Made by a program: the position numbers and the translations under genes
DNA from: Halolactibacillus miurensis
GTDB taxonomy: Bacteria > Bacillota > Bacilli > Bacillales > Amphibacillaceae
DNA length: 64,000 nucleotides
Assembly (NCBI RefSeq): GCF_900116255.1
Contig: NZ_FPAI01000003.1
Span: 124,001 to 188,000, forward strand
Direction of reading: 5' to 3'
Notes under the pieces: model-generated
The model's input: the letters and a program-made list of their open reading frames with translations, nothing else
Told to the model about the DNA's origin: nothing
Databases searched by the model: none
Shown: positions 34,560-43,446 of the stretch, one piece after another
Layout of the letters: each line of letters starts with the position of its first letter
Numbering within the stretch: position 1 is the stretch's first letter

Positions 34560-35726
34560 ATGAACACACACACATTAGTCAACACATTTGAACACATTTT
34601 TGGCGAGGGCGGGGACATCCGTACCTTTTTCGCCCCTGGTCGCATCAATCTGATCGGTGAACATACCGATTATAATGGAGGGTATGTCTTCCCTGCCTCT
34701 ATTTCTTTTGGTACCTATGCTGTTGCTCGTAAGCGGGATGACAACGTCTTACGCTTTTACTCCATGAATTTTGAAGACCTTGGCATAATCACCAGTTCAT
34801 TAGCTGACTTAAGCTATAATAAGGCGGATAACTGGGCCAACTACCCCAAAGGTATGACGGAAGCTTTTAACACCCATGGGTATACCGTTGATTCAGGATT
34901 TGACGTTCTTTACTTCGGTAACATTCCAAACGGCGCTGGTCTTTCTTCTTCTGCTTCTATTGAAATAGCGACAGGCGTCTTACTTGAAACATTGTTTAAT
35001 CTCACGATTGATCGTGTGGAGATGGTCAAACTCGGTCAATATGTTGAAAACCATTATATTGGTGTTAACAGCGGGATCATGGATCAATTTGCGATTGGCA
35101 TGGGTAAAGACAAGCATGCGATTCTACTCGACTGTCATACGCTCGACTATGAATACGCTCCCGTTGAACTCGGAGAATATGTTATTATGATTATGAACAC
35201 AAATAAACGCCGTGAGCTAGCCGATTCAAAATATAACGAGCGTCGCAGTGAATGTGAAAGTGCCTTAAAGGACTTACAGAAAGAACTCGACATTAACAGT
35301 CTTGGAGATCTGTCAGTTGAGGACTTCGACGAATATAAACATTTGATCAGTGATGAGACAAAACAAAAACGTGCCCGTCATGCCGTTTATGAGAACGCTC
35401 GCACAAAAGAAGCGTTTACTAAACTACATGATAAAGACTTAGTCGCGTTTGGTCAGTTACTCAACGACTCACATACCTCACTGCGTGATGACTATGAAGT
35501 TACCGGACTTGAACTAGATACACTACAAGAAGCTGCCGTCCAACAAAAAGGTGTGCTCGGCGCTAGAATGACTGGGGCTGGATTTGGTGGATGTGCGATT
35601 GCGCTCGTTGAAAAAGCAGAAGTAGATGCATTTAAACAAAACGTAGAAAAAATGCACACAGACAAAATCGGCTACGCACCAACATTCTATGAAGCTACGA
35701 TTGGCGACGGCGCAAAAGCTTTGTAA
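34560..35726 (+). CDS. galK: Galactokinase
   Basis: A 388-aa GHMP kinase that phosphorylates galactose at C1. FAPGRINLIGEHTDYNGGYVF is the galactokinase signature near residues 23-43 with the substrate-binding Glu-His-Asp; PNGAGLSSSASIE is the ATP loop; GARMTGAGFGGCAIAL is the C-terminal motif. GAAAGGA precedes the ATG. It is the first gene of galKETM, the Leloir pathway. Confidence 0.97.
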   Translation: MNTHTLVNTFEHIFGEGGDIRTFFAPGRINLIGEHTDYNGGYVFPASISFGTYAVARKRDDNVLRFYSMNFEDLGIITSSLADLSYNKADNWANYPKGMTEAFNTHGYTVDSGFDVLYFGNIPNGAGLSSSASIEIATGVLLETLFNLTIDRVEMVKLGQYVENHYIGVNSGIMDQFAIGMGKDKHAILLDCHTLDYEYAPVELGEYVIMIMNTNKRRELADSKYNERRSECESALKDLQKELDINSLGDLSVEDFDEYKHLISDETKQKRARHAVYENARTKEAFTKLHDKDLVAFGQLLNDSHTSLRDDYEVTGLELDTLQEAAVQQKGVLGARMTGAGFGGCAIALVEKAEVDAFKQNVEKMHTDKIGYAPTFYEATIGDGAKAL

Positions 35727-35795
35727 GAACATCTTAATGAATAATAAGCACATGAAATTTAATGACTAACTGAATGATTTTAAGGAGGCAAACAC

Positions 35796-36788
35796 ATGAA
35801 TATTTTAGTATTAGGCGGAGCCGGGTATATCGGGTCTCATGCCGTTTATCAATTAGTTGAACAAGGCCATAACGTGAGTGTGGTCGATAATTTACAAACC
35901 GGTCACAAGGACGCCATCCATCAAGATGCAGATTTTTTTGAAGGCGATATTCGCGACTTAACCTTTATGACCGATGTCTTAACAAAACAAAACATTGAGG
36001 CTGTGATTCACTTTGCGGCGAACTCTCTTGTTGGGGAGTCAATGGAGAACCCATTAAAATATTTTGACAACAACGTTTATGGAACCCAAGTCGTGCTTCA
36101 AGCCATGCAAACAGCCGGTGTTAAAAACATTGTTTTCTCTTCAACAGCGGCGACTTACGGCGAACCAAAACAGGTACCAATCACAGAAGATATGCCAACG
36201 GTACCAACCAATACGTACGGTGAAACAAAATTAACGATGGAGAAAATGATGCATTGGTGTGAAAAAGCCTACGGCATCCGTTACGTTTCCCTGCGTTACT
36301 TTAACGTTGCTGGCGCAAGAGACGATGCGGCGATTGGTGAAGACCATGACCCAGAAACACACTTGATTCCGATTGTGTTACAAGTCGCACTAGACCAGCG
36401 TGAACATATTACGATTTACGGTGACGACTATCCAACCGCAGATGGGACATGTATTCGTGACTACATTCATGTTGAAGACTTAATCGATGCTCATATTTTA
36501 GCGGTTAAATATTTATTAGACGGTGGCGACAGCAATATCTTTAACTTAGGCTCATCTGTTGGCTTCTCGGTCAAGGAAATCGTTGATGCCGCTCGCTCTG
36601 TCACTGGACATCCGATTGAAGCAAAAATCGGTGAACGTCGTGCGGGTGACCCATCCACGTTAATCGCTTCAAGCGATAAAGCAAAACAAATCCTTGGCTG
36701 GTCACCGAAACGCACGGAAATCAATCGTATTTTAGCCGACGCATGGCGCTGGCACCAAGCTCATCCACACGGCTACGAGGAGGCATAA
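35796..36788 (+). CDS. galE: UDP-glucose 4-epimerase
   Basis: A 330-aa short-chain dehydrogenase-like enzyme that interconverts UDP-glucose and UDP-galactose. NAD+ binds LVLGGAGYIGSHAVYQL at the start; the catalytic Ser-Tyr-Lys is in FSSTAATYG and TYGETKLTME; GTCIRDYIHVEDL is a further GalE signature. AAGGAGG precedes the ATG. It also supplies UDP-galactose for Glf. Confidence 0.97.
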   Translation: MNILVLGGAGYIGSHAVYQLVEQGHNVSVVDNLQTGHKDAIHQDADFFEGDIRDLTFMTDVLTKQNIEAVIHFAANSLVGESMENPLKYFDNNVYGTQVVLQAMQTAGVKNIVFSSTAATYGEPKQVPITEDMPTVPTNTYGETKLTMEKMMHWCEKAYGIRYVSLRYFNVAGARDDAAIGEDHDPETHLIPIVLQVALDQREHITIYGDDYPTADGTCIRDYIHVEDLIDAHILAVKYLLDGGDSNIFNLGSSVGFSVKEIVDAARSVTGHPIEAKIGERRAGDPSTLIASSDKAKQILGWSPKRTEINRILADAWRWHQAHPHGYEEA

Positions 36789-36790
36789 AG

Positions 36791-38266
36791 ATGGTCACAC
36801 ACTACATTGAACGCTTGATTGATTTAGCGATTGACACCGAGTTAATCACCGCACGCGACCGCATTTATGCACGTAACCAAATACTCGGTCTATTAGACTT
36901 ACAGACCTTTACTGCACCAGCTGACACATTAACTGAAGGAACCATTCCTGATTGTCTAAAAGCGTTACTAGATGATGCCGTCACGCGCGGCGTCATCAGT
37001 GACGCGCTAGATGAGCGTGAACAACTCGACGCAAAAATAATGGATACCTTCCTTTCTAAACCGACAGAAATTAATGCGACATTTAAACAGCTCTATGATG
37101 AAGATCCGACAAAAGCGACCGATTACTTTTATGCGCTCAGTCAAAACAGTCATTATATCCAAACCGAGCGCATTGCAAAGAACATTCAATATGAACGTCA
37201 AACGTCATTTGGTAAGGTAGATATTACGATTAACTTATCCAAACCTGAAAAAGATCCCAACCAAATTAAACGGGAACGTGAAATGAAACAAGACGTGAAA
37301 TATCCACAATGCTTACTTTGCATCGAAAATGAAGGCTATCCGGGGCGCACGGGACACCCTGCCCGTTCGAATCACCGCGTAATTGATGTGGATTTAGACG
37401 GTGAACAGTGGTATTTCCAGTATTCACCGTACGTGTATTACAATGAGCACAGTATCGTCTTTTGTGAAGAGCATCGTCCGATGGTCATTAGTGAATCCAC
37501 ATTCACCCGACTACTCAGCTTTGTCGAACAATTCCCGCACTACTTTATTGGGTCAAATGCGGATTTACCGATTGTTGGGGGAAGTATTTTAAGTCATGAT
37601 CATTACCAAGCGGGACGTTATTCATTTGGGATGACAGAAGCCGATGATTTATTCAGCTTTACCCTTGATCAATTCCCTGAGATTGACGCGTCTGTCGTCA
37701 ATTGGTCGATGTCAGTCATTCGTCTGAAACACGAAGATAAAGCACCACTGATTAAAGCGGGGGCTCATATTTTAGACACGTGGCGTGACTACAGCGATGA
37801 AGCGGCAGATATTTTAGCTTATACTGACGAGACACCACACAATACGATTACGCCGATTGCTCGCATGCGCAACGGAAAGTATGAACTCGACCTTGTTTTA
37901 CGCAACAACCGGACAACGAATGAACATCCAGATGGTTTATTCCACCCACATCAAGATGTGCACCATATTAAGAAAGAAAATATCGGTTTAATTGAAGTGA
38001 TGGGCCTTGCCGTCTTACCACCACGTTTAAAGCCAGAACTTGATGAAATGAAGGCTTATCTTTTAGGTGCAGAAACGATTAAAGATCACCATAAAGTATG
38101 GGCTGATGAGCTAAAACAATCTGAAACCATCACAAAAGATAACGTTGACGCACTTGTTGATCAAGCTTTAGCTGAAAAATTTGTCCGTGTCTTACAGGAT
38201 TCTGGGGTGTTTAAGTCGAATAATACAGGTACGGAAGGATTTAAACGCTTTTTAGCAAATCTGTAA
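36791..38266 (+). CDS. galT: Galactose-1-phosphate uridylyltransferase, Gram-positive type
   Basis: A 491-aa protein of the larger GalT class found in Gram-positive bacteria (the E. coli type is about 350 aa). ARSNHRVIDV and the GSILSHDHYQAGRY region take the place of the classical HPH active site. It exchanges UMP between UDP-glucose and galactose 1-phosphate. The ATG is 2 nt after the galE stop, with GAGGAGG lying inside the last galE codons; the longer frame from 36743 is rejected. Confidence 0.96.
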   Translation: MVTHYIERLIDLAIDTELITARDRIYARNQILGLLDLQTFTAPADTLTEGTIPDCLKALLDDAVTRGVISDALDEREQLDAKIMDTFLSKPTEINATFKQLYDEDPTKATDYFYALSQNSHYIQTERIAKNIQYERQTSFGKVDITINLSKPEKDPNQIKREREMKQDVKYPQCLLCIENEGYPGRTGHPARSNHRVIDVDLDGEQWYFQYSPYVYYNEHSIVFCEEHRPMVISESTFTRLLSFVEQFPHYFIGSNADLPIVGGSILSHDHYQAGRYSFGMTEADDLFSFTLDQFPEIDASVVNWSMSVIRLKHEDKAPLIKAGAHILDTWRDYSDEAADILAYTDETPHNTITPIARMRNGKYELDLVLRNNRTTNEHPDGLFHPHQDVHHIKKENIGLIEVMGLAVLPPRLKPELDEMKAYLLGAETIKDHHKVWADELKQSETITKDNVDALVDQALAEKFVRVLQDSGVFKSNNTGTEGFKRFLANL

Positions 38267-38299
38267 ACACCAAACTCACAAGAATAAGGAGGGATTGCA

Positions 38300-39343
38300 T
38301 TGGCAATAACAACAAAACCTGTAGAGGTTGAAGGTCACGACTGGCATCTCTACACATTGACAAACAAAAATAATATGTCCGTCAGCTTTTTAGATTACGG
38401 TGGGATTATCACTGAAATCATTACACCAAATAAAGCCGGAGTTCAAGAGAACGTCGTGCTCGGTTACCGTGACTATGCCGATTATTTAAACAATAAGACG
38501 TATTTTGGCGCCTTAATTGGACGTGTCGCTGGACGCATTGAAAACAGTACCTTTGTCTTTAACGGAGACACGTATCACGTTCCTGAAGTCGAAAATGGCC
38601 ATAGTTTACACGGGGGACCGGGTGGACTGCATACCCAGGTGTTTGAAGTCGAAACACTCGAACATGCCTCAAGTACAGAAGCTGTTCTATATTACACGAG
38701 TAAAGACGGTGACCAAGGCTACCCCGGTACGGTGACGTATAAAATCAGCTACGTTTTAGCTGACGATAATACGTTCACGATTCGTTATGAAGCTGTTAGT
38801 ACAAAGGACACCGTGCTTACTATCACCAATCATAGTTACTTTAACTTATCGGGTAACTTAAAAGAGACGATTCTTGATCATGAAATTACACTTGACTCTG
38901 GACAGTTCGTTGAACTGGATGATGAGCTCATCCCAACCGGAAAGATTTTACCGGTATCAGGGACAACCTTTGATTTCACTCAAGGACGGACAGTCCGCGG
39001 TGCTGTTGATTCAACGGACCCACAAAATAAATTAGCGTTACAAGGCTATGATCATTACTTTATCTTTGACCATAGTAAAGATGACGTCGTCGTCGTAAAA
39101 GACCCTAGGAGTGGACGCAAACTTACCGTTCAAACTGATCAACCCGGTATGGTGATGTATACATCGAATGCCCTTGATGATTCGTTAACGTTAAAAGAAC
39201 AACCGTCTCAAAAATATTTGGGTGTCTGTCTCGAAACGCAAAGTTCACCGGCGTCACTTGTACACGATGGTTTCCCATCTATTTTCCTTCCGAAAAACGA
39301 GGTCTATCGTACAAAGACAACATTTACCTTTGAAACAGAATAA
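38300..39343 (+). CDS. galM: Aldose 1-epimerase
   Basis: A 347-aa mutarotase that converts beta- to alpha-galactose for GalK. LDYGGIITEI near the start, NGHSLHGGPGGLH and ITNHSYFNLSG contain the substrate-binding and catalytic His residues, and the catalytic Glu is in GVCLETQSSP. The start is TTG at 38300-38302, with AAGGAGGG about 7 nt upstream and no ATG nearby. It is the last gene of the gal operon. Confidence 0.95.
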   Translation: MAITTKPVEVEGHDWHLYTLTNKNNMSVSFLDYGGIITEIITPNKAGVQENVVLGYRDYADYLNNKTYFGALIGRVAGRIENSTFVFNGDTYHVPEVENGHSLHGGPGGLHTQVFEVETLEHASSTEAVLYYTSKDGDQGYPGTVTYKISYVLADDNTFTIRYEAVSTKDTVLTITNHSYFNLSGNLKETILDHEITLDSGQFVELDDELIPTGKILPVSGTTFDFTQGRTVRGAVDSTDPQNKLALQGYDHYFIFDHSKDDVVVVKDPRSGRKLTVQTDQPGMVMYTSNALDDSLTLKEQPSQKYLGVCLETQSSPASLVHDGFPSIFLPKNEVYRTKTTFTFETE

Positions 39344-39351
39344 TACTTAGA

Positions 39352-39387
39352 AATAGCCATTCAACAACTGTTGAGTGGCTATTATTA
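39352..39387. terminator. Terminator between galM and the MCP-like gene
   Basis: AATAGCCATTCAACA and TGTTGAGTGGCTATT form a 15-bp stem with one G-U pair, followed by ATTAT. It may act on both strands, since the genes are convergent. Confidence 0.75.
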
Positions 39388-39428
39388 TACTGATAATCTC
39401 TTTATACACTTCTTAAGTGTTGTCTCTT

Positions 39429-40466
39429 TTAGCCCACATATGATGTTGCTCGTGTACTTATGTCTTCACTACTTGAATGAAGAGGTTCAATGATGACGAC
39501 AAACCATCCTTTCCCCTCATAATGATTATAGCCACTTGTTTCACAGTAGCTATATAACGTATCACCTTCAACAACATAGCCTTTTTTCGCCCCGTCATCT
39601 AGGACTCGTGACACTGCTCTAAGGCAGCTAACATCTTTTTTGAAAATATCGATCGCATCACGTGAAGCAATCACTTGTTTATCCTTATTTATCACGTATA
39701 AGTCAGTTCGATCACCAACAGTCATTGCATTAATAATCTCTATTATATAGTCCCAGTTAAAGCGTGTCGTAAAGACCCCAATCATCGTATCCGCATCATA
39801 AATAGGCGCCGCAAACACCATCGTTTCACATCCAAGTGTCTTTGATGTGTATAGATCACTGACATACACTTTCCCTGTCTCTCTCACGTACTGAAACCAT
39901 TCTCTTCCGCTAAAATCATCCGTTTTGGCAACGTTCCTATCTACATTTGCGACCCGCTTACCTGCGATATCAACAATCATTAAATCATGATAGACTTCAT
40001 AGATCCGGTGAATGTCCATAAGCAAGGCTTGTGCTTCCCGTCTAGCGGTCGCGGTTTGTTCTTTCGCCGCATGTTTAACAGACTCAAATGTTGCCCAAGC
40101 TTGAACGTCACAGTGACGCTCAAATAAATTTCGGTCAATCTTATCAATCGTGTCAAACGCCATATCTGTCGTCCGAAGCGCAATTATATGATTGGCCCGC
40201 TCTTCGATCCGACCGATGATGTGTTTACTTTCACCACTTAAGTTAAGCGTTGCCTCTGCAAACGTCTTAATCTCTTTTGCGACAACACTAAATCCTATTC
40301 CTGCTTCATTTGCACGAGCGGCTTCAATTCCTGCGTTTAACGCCAAAATATGTGACTGTTTTGACAGTGTTTCCAGTGACGTCATCACCTCATGTATGCG
40401 GTGACTTTCTGCTTTTAACTGTTGCATTAATACCGACATATTTTCATCTTTAAGAAAGGCTTCCAT
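39429..40466 (-). CDS. Soluble MCP-signalling/Cache protein with reversed domain order
   Basis: A 345-aa protein with no membrane segment. Residues about 15-95 carry the tip of a chemoreceptor signalling domain (LSKQSHILALNAGIEAARANEAGIG, then FSVVAKEIKTFAEAT). A helical linker follows, then a Cache-type sensor domain at about 155-335 (GREWFQYVRETGKVYVSDLY, MVFAAPIYD). In normal receptors the sensor comes first and the signalling tip last. The short coiled coil seems to lack methylation helices. No chemotaxis gene lies nearby. The ATG at 40464-40466 has AAGGGTG upstream. It may sense a cytoplasmic small molecule and act on CheA arrays, or have lost that link. Confidence 0.75.
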   Translation of the reverse strand: MEAFLKDENMSVLMQQLKAESHRIHEVMTSLETLSKQSHILALNAGIEAARANEAGIGFSVVAKEIKTFAEATLNLSGESKHIIGRIEERANHIIALRTTDMAFDTIDKIDRNLFERHCDVQAWATFESVKHAAKEQTATARREAQALLMDIHRIYEVYHDLMIVDIAGKRVANVDRNVAKTDDFSGREWFQYVRETGKVYVSDLYTSKTLGCETMVFAAPIYDADTMIGVFTTRFNWDYIIEIINAMTVGDRTDLYVINKDKQVIASRDAIDIFKKDVSCLRAVSRVLDDGAKKGYVVEGDTLYSYCETSGYNHYEGKGWFVVIIEPLHSSSEDISTRATSYVG

Positions 40467-40634
40467 TATCAACACCCTTTTTTATCCTTTTCAACATAGT
40501 AGCACAGTCGACCTTTCATCTACTAGACTTTATACTCAGATTGATTAAAGAAATATTGATACCATCTCACCATGAGATAGAAGCGTTCATATAGAACGGT
40601 TTGTTCTTTTTCGTTCGTATATATTTTTTATTCG

Positions 40635-40677
40635 CGAAAAAAGATGTCTGCTCCACCGAAGTAGAACAGGCATCTTT
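40635..40677 (-). terminator. Terminator after the ROK-lipoprotein operon
   Basis: AAAGATGTCTG pairs with CAGGCATCTTT with one mismatch, and the minus transcript runs into TTTTTTCG. Confidence 0.85.
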
Positions 40678-40731
40678 GATTATCATACACATATAAAGCT
40701 GTTTTCACATGATCGTCACTCACATACCTTC

Positions 40732-41358
40732 TTAATCATAAGGGCCGGCGTACACTTTCCAAATCCCGTCTTGTCTACGTAATTCAGCGACATGGGTCGC
40801 ACTAAAGAGTTCGAACCTCACACTCATTTTCACAATATCTTTATCGGTACGTGATTGAATCTCATCCACATGGAGGTCATAAAAGTAGCGAAAATCTAGT
40901 GCCGTTTCTAAGTACTCACGAAACAGTTCTTCTTGGTAATAGGCCTGTAAGTCAGTGAAATCATCAAATGATTCGTCATTATATAGAATCGATGTACTGA
41001 CACCATCTTCTCCAGTTACGACACTATGCAAAAAGACGACGAACATTTCATCTGAAGTGAAGGACTCAAAGTGAGTCAGGTCATTTGTCTCAAGAAATGC
41101 CTGGTAATGTCCGCGTGCTTCTTCATCCAATTGTTCAATATAAGAGAAATTTTGTGGCCGCTGTAACTGTTGAATCGATGCGCGCAGGGCTTGATTATCA
41201 CGCGTCAGCTCAGCAATTGTTTCTTCCTGTTCTGATAGTTGTGCTTGTAAGGTCAGGGTCCTATCGGTCTGAGTTTCATCTTCACTACATCCTGTGAGGA
41301 TGAGTGATATAACAATAAACACCGTTAAATAACTGACTATGTGCGTAAACTTAAACAT
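40732..41358 (-). CDS. Lipoprotein with coiled coil, unknown function
   Basis: A 208-aa protein with a signal sequence of about 20 hydrophobic residues and the lipobox LILTGCSED, so it should be lipid-anchored on the outer face. A coiled coil follows (QLSEQEETIAELTRDNQALRA), then a globular region ending in RRQDGIWKVYAGPYD, reminiscent of small NTF2-like domains. The ATG at 41356-41358 overlaps the end of the ROK gene by 8 nt, and GGTGAG lies 6 nt upstream. The family is not recognised. Confidence 0.7.
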   Translation of the reverse strand: MFKFTHIVSYLTVFIVISLILTGCSEDETQTDRTLTLQAQLSEQEETIAELTRDNQALRASIQQLQRPQNFSYIEQLDEEARGHYQAFLETNDLTHFESFTSDEMFVVFLHSVVTGEDGVSTSILYNDESFDDFTDLQAYYQEELFREYLETALDFRYFYDLHVDEIQSRTDKDIVKMSVRFELFSATHVAELRRQDGIWKVYAGPYD

Positions 41359-42550
41359 CGATCTCACCGTTTCGCTTAAACAATTCCACGAGAATAAGCG
41401 CGACCGCTCCTAAGGCTGAGGCATTATCCCCTAGTTTTGAGACAAGAATAGGCGTGTCTTTTGCTTGGGCGGTGAGTGCACGGCTTGCTACGGTGCGCTG
41501 GATTTCAGGTAATAAATACTTACTTGCCTTCATTACACCACCGTTTAATAACACCCGGTCAGGATTAATCGTATGAATGACATTGGTAAGACCAACCCCA
41601 ATTGCCTCAGCTGTCTCCGTTAACAAATGCTGACTAAAGGCATCACCTTGTTCCGCTGCTTGATACAAGTCATAAGCTGTTGGTGATTGGTGCGTTAATA
41701 GCGTATCTGCACCTGCTTTTATTGCCTGTTCGGCCCGCTTTTGAATCGCTTCGCCTGAAACGATTGTCTGCAGACAACCTCTATTCCCACAAGTACATAC
41801 ATCTCCATGTAAATCAATCGTCATATGACCAATCTCACCAGCAATATGGGCTTTCCCGCGGTACAGTTCATCATCAATCACAACCCCAGCGCCGACACCA
41901 CTACCAATATTGACTGCGAGTAAGTTATTGATGCCTTTGCCTTCACCAAACCACGTTTCTGCAAGCGCAAGTGCTCGGGCATCATTTTCAACTTGTACCA
42001 CGAGATCAAAATGCCCCGTTAACACATCTTTTACTGGAATGTCACGTAAGTTTAAGTTAGGTGCATACAACCCCACTCCGCGCTCAGCATCAACAACCCC
42101 GTGCATGGCCACACCGATACCGATCAATTGATCCATATACGACGCATTGCGATTAATTAACCCATCGGTTTCTTCAATCAATAACTGTAAATACGCCTCT
42201 TTTGATATTCCCACTGGGACATCTGTCTTTGCGGTATCGATCATGTCTGCTTGTAGATTGGTTAAGACAATCGTCACATCTCGCGGACCAGCATCAATAC
42301 CGATCACATAAAAAGCCTCATGATCAACGACGAGTAAGGTTGGCTTGCGCCCGCCTTTTGACTCGCCTTGCGCACTTTCTTTGACGATTTGTTGTTCAAT
42401 GAGCTCTTTCACAATCGTCCCTACCGTTGGTGGGGTAAGTTTAATATCTTTCGCAATTTCCGCTCGAGAAATCGGGCCATCATTCAATATTTTATTTAAA
42501 ATTAACGATTTATTTAATCGCTTCATCGCTTGAAAACTTCCGCGTTTCAT
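41351..42550 (-). CDS. ROK-family transcriptional repressor (XylR/NagC type)
   Basis: A 399-aa protein with an N-terminal winged helix (about 10-65, ISRAEIAKDIKLTPPTVGTIVKEL) and a ROK sugar-kinase-like domain (VIGIDAGPRDVTIVLTN, NIGSGVGAGVV, and EIGHMTIDLHG with the zinc motif CTCGNRGCLQ). Members repress sugar genes and respond to the sugar or its phosphate. GGAGG precedes the ATG at 42548-42550; the frame to 42610 is rejected. The target cannot be told; the gal and nag genes are within reach, but each has another candidate regulator or none. It is co-translated with the lipoprotein gene. Confidence 0.88.
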   Translation of the reverse strand: MKRGSFQAMKRLNKSLILNKILNDGPISRAEIAKDIKLTPPTVGTIVKELIEQQIVKESAQGESKGGRKPTLLVVDHEAFYVIGIDAGPRDVTIVLTNLQADMIDTAKTDVPVGISKEAYLQLLIEETDGLINRNASYMDQLIGIGVAMHGVVDAERGVGLYAPNLNLRDIPVKDVLTGHFDLVVQVENDARALALAETWFGEGKGINNLLAVNIGSGVGAGVVIDDELYRGKAHIAGEIGHMTIDLHGDVCTCGNRGCLQTIVSGEAIQKRAEQAIKAGADTLLTHQSPTAYDLYQAAEQGDAFSQHLLTETAEAIGVGLTNVIHTINPDRVLLNGGVMKASKYLLPEIQRTVASRALTAQAKDTPILVSKLGDNASALGAVALILVELFKRNGEIDV

Positions 42551-42786
42551 TATTTTTCCTCCAACTGCCAACTCGACTTGGTATATTCGCACTTCATTAA
42601 AATAATTCACTATCTAAATTATCATTTTACCATGTACAGACACGCTTTAAAAGTTATCTTCACGATTGTTTGTGTCAAGTTGTTCTCGACAAGAATAATG
42701 ATTGGACGCGTTTACTTTATATCATTCCATCAAACTTCTTATATGTGATCTTAAATATAGGCTAACACATAATAGATGATGACAAG

Positions 42787-42808
42787 TTCATGCTATCAAT
42801 AGCATGAA
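42787..42808. repeat. Perfect 10-bp inverted repeat, unassigned
   Basis: TTCATGCTAT and ATAGCATGAA flank two bases. It has no T-run on either side, so it is not a terminator. Confidence 0.5.
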
Positions 42809-42871
42809 GTCCCTAGCTACTTATGTACCTAACGATATAGATTACAAAGGTTGAACTTTTTTAAACCATCT

Positions 42872-42903
42872 AAAAAACCAGATGACCTACAAGGCCACCT
42901 GGT
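42872..42903 (-). terminator. Terminator of the 98-aa membrane protein gene
   Basis: ACCAGATGACCT pairs with GGCCACCTGGT (imperfectly) around a short loop, and the minus transcript runs into TTTTTTAG. Confidence 0.8.
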
Positions 42904-42950
42904 ATATTAGGTCAGTAAAAGCACACCCACGATTTAACAGCGAAATTACC

Positions 42951-43247
42951 TTAATCAAGAAACTTATCTAGGTAGATATTTTGATTGGAGATTTCTTTTA
43001 GTGAATTTGTTTCTTCATCGAATTCTAAAACAATCAGATCACCATAATTACCTGAATTAACGTCAGCACTAAATAAGACGATTTTGTTTTCGCTCAAGTT
43101 AACCATTTCTAAGCTACCGTTGATCGAGACAGTGTCTAGAGGAGTCGTATTAACATAAACAATAGGATCTTTCGTCAATACAATAAGTAAAGTAATCGAC
43201 AGTAAAATGATCATGCACGCATTTAACAGTTTCCATTTCAGCTCCAT
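42951..43247 (-). CDS. Small single-pass membrane protein, unknown
   Basis: A 98-aa protein with a basic start, one membrane segment at about 8-25 (LLNACMIILLSITLLIVL) and an outward domain of about 70 residues rich in Asn, Ser and acidic residues. GGGAGG precedes the ATG closely and a terminator follows, so it looks like a real single-gene unit. Codon use is more AT-rich than the neighbours. No family is recognised. Confidence 0.6.
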   Translation of the reverse strand: MELKWKLLNACMIILLSITLLIVLTKDPIVYVNTTPLDTVSINGSLEMVNLSENKIVLFSADVNSGNYGDLIVLEFDEETNSLKEISNQNIYLDKFLD

Positions 43248-43446
43248 TTGTACCTCCCATTATTTACGCTTGAAATTTTTACAACCAAGTGTAAATTTAT
43301 TTATATAATTTATAAATATTGCTAAATTAATTATACAAATGCAAATAGGAAATTTCAACTAGGTTTAAAAATGATTATACCATACTTAACACAGATATTT
43401 CCTTTAGCTTATATTTTGCAGATGCTTCTCTTATGGTTTGACCAGC

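Larger units (their letters stand above)
42551..42950 (-). other. Intergenic region upstream of the ROK gene
   Basis: A 400-bp AT-rich stretch. It holds a possible minus promoter (TTGACA at 42673-42678), an isolated hairpin at 42787-42808 and the terminator of the next gene at 42872-42903. No coding frame is convincing. Confidence 0.4.
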
